This document shows, one piece after another, positions 25,088 through 25,884 of a stretch of DNA of 25,884 nucleotides. Each line of letters starts with the position of its first letter. The stretch's first letter is position 1. The translations under genes were made by a program, and so were the position numbers. The stretch comes from an uncultured Lachnospiraceae bacterium (GTDB taxonomy: Bacteria; Bacillota; Clostridia; Lachnospirales; Lachnospiraceae). Where the stretch lies: contig CALAEX010000251.1 of NCBI GenBank assembly GCA_937891165.1, positions 1 to 25,884 on the forward strand. The letters are read 5' to 3'. The notes under the pieces were generated by a model. The model was not told the DNA's origin. It searched no databases and saw only the letters and a list, made by a program, of their open reading frames with translations.

Positions 25088-25831
25088 ATGGACCAAATAA
25101 AAATCGGAAAATTTATTGCAGAAATGCGAAAAGAACAAAACATGACACAAAAACAATTAGCGGAGACTTTAAATATCAGCGATAAAACCATTTCCAAATG
25201 GGAATGCGGAAAAGGAATGCCTGATAATTCTATTCTTTTGGAACTTTGTGAAGCTCTGCATATCAATGTGAATGAACTGCTCTCTGGTGAAAAAGTATCT
25301 TCAGACAATTATCATAGAAAGGCGGAGGAGAATATGTTACAGTTAATTGACAAATCAAAAAAAGAACAAAATAATCACAAATGGAATATTTTAGGATTAC
25401 TTTTAGAATTTTTTATTGTATGCTTACTTGTTTTTGTATCTTCTGGTGGACTTAGCGGAGTCGTTTCGTTTATTGATAGTATTTCCTTATTAGTCATCTT
25501 GGCAATTACCCTACTTGTACTAACACTATCTGGTTCTACCAAATATTTTTTCTATTCCTTTGTATTATATTTTTCTAACAATCCAACTGCTTCAAAAGAA
25601 AAAGTACAACACTGCTTACTTGCTGTAAAATTAGTCCTAATTACCATATTACTTTCTGGTGCTTTCTCTACAATGATTGGAATCATTGCCACATTAACTG
25701 CTCAAGTACCTACTGAAGTTTTAGGGGTAAATGTGGCAGTAGCAAGTCTTTCTATTTTATATAGCTTAATTATTGATATCTTTTTGCTTCCTGTATGGAA
25801 GAAATTACACACTATGTTGATAAATGTATAA
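25088..25831 (+). CDS. XRE-family regulator fused to a MotA/ExbB-like membrane domain
   Basis: This 247-residue protein has an N-terminal helix-turn-helix (about 7-66, MTQKQLAETLNISDKTISKW), a linker (67-99) and four predicted TM helices (about 101-118, 130-149, 179-203, 213-236). The membrane half resembles MotA of the preceding gene. GGLSGVVSFIDSISLLVILA (120-139) aligns without gaps to MotA 27-46 with about half the residues identical. ILYSLIIDIFLLPVWKKL (223-240) aligns with MotA TM4 (196-214), sharing LY, II, P and KL. The big cytoplasmic loop of MotA is reduced to about 28 residues. An ACGGAGG site precedes the ATG, 15 bp after motA, so the two are co-transcribed. It may be a membrane-tethered transcription factor; its signal and targets are unknown. 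Confidence 0.85.
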   Translation: MDQIKIGKFIAEMRKEQNMTQKQLAETLNISDKTISKWECGKGMPDNSILLELCEALHINVNELLSGEKVSSDNYHRKAEENMLQLIDKSKKEQNNHKWNILGLLLEFFIVCLLVFVSSGGLSGVVSFIDSISLLVILAITLLVLTLSGSTKYFFYSFVLYFSNNPTASKEKVQHCLLAVKLVLITILLSGAFSTMIGIIATLTAQVPTEVLGVNVAVASLSILYSLIIDIFLLPVWKKLHTMLINV

Positions 25832-25840
25832 AATAGAGTA

Positions 25841-25869
25841 GAGAAATAACAGCATATGTTATTTCCCTC
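25841..25869 (+). terminator. Hairpin after the XRE-MotA-like gene
   Basis: GAGAAATAACA and TGTTATTTCCCTC form an 9-11-bp stem with a GCATA loop, 10 bp after the stop codon. No T-run follows, so it may be a weak terminator or only an mRNA 3' end. The last bases of the window hold nothing further. Confidence 0.4.
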
Positions 25870-25884
25870 TCATTGAACCGTACG

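Overview
The window looks like the chromosome of an anaerobic, low-GC, endospore-forming Clostridia member, most likely a Lachnospiraceae-type bacterium. The reasons are: a three-subunit NAD-linked [FeFe] hydrogenase operon; the conserved Firmicutes block spoVT-mazG-hup-rqcP-yabP-yabQ-divIC-spoIIE-tilS-hpt-ftsH; a tryptophan T-box leader; strong AGGAGG-type ribosome sites with some TTG and GTG starts; and A+T-rich intergenic DNA. This is inferred from gene content and not from a species match.

Layout. 1-~710: the 5' half of an IS256-family transposase on the minus strand, whose insertion seems to have removed all but the last codons of a plus-strand gene (stop at 784) that still has its terminator. 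1004-5188 (+): hydC-hydB-hydA. 5199-6348: a histidine phosphatase gene (minus) plus two copies of a long palindromic repeat. 6346-8180 (minus): a TrpB2-type tryptophan synthase beta chain behind a tRNA-Trp-specific T-box leader, with a tRNA-Ile(GAT) gene sitting inside the leader between Stem I and the antiterminator. 8229-9941 (minus): an orphan chemoreceptor-like protein. 10059-12071 (minus): a cytoplasmic GH13 amylase. 12332-21085 (minus): the sporulation, division and housekeeping block ftsH to spoVT. 21275-24145 (+): a large cytoplasmic GH106-like glycoside hydrolase. 24296-25831 (+): motA followed by an XRE regulator whose membrane half resembles MotA.

How the genes work together. HydABC would couple H2 formation or uptake to NAD(H) and ferredoxin. 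The T-box would raise trpB2 expression when tRNA-Trp is uncharged. The spoVT-ftsH block combines forespore and mother-cell functions (SpoVT, YabP, YabQ, SpoIIE), division (DivIC), ribosome quality control (RqcP), nucleotide hygiene and salvage (MazG, Hpt), tRNA-Ile modification (TilS) and membrane proteolysis (FtsH). The amylase and the GH106-like enzyme, both without signal peptides, would act on imported oligosaccharides.

Most unusual: (1) a DNA-binding XRE domain fused to a MotA/ExbB-like four-helix membrane domain, encoded directly after motA where motB would be expected; (2) a tRNA-Ile gene embedded in a Trp T-box riboswitch; (3) a family of about 145-bp elements with a conserved core and long outer arms whose sequence differs between copies while self-complementarity is kept; (4) a SpoIIE-like phosphatase without the membrane domain but with a 21-bp-spacer, Spo0A-type promoter.
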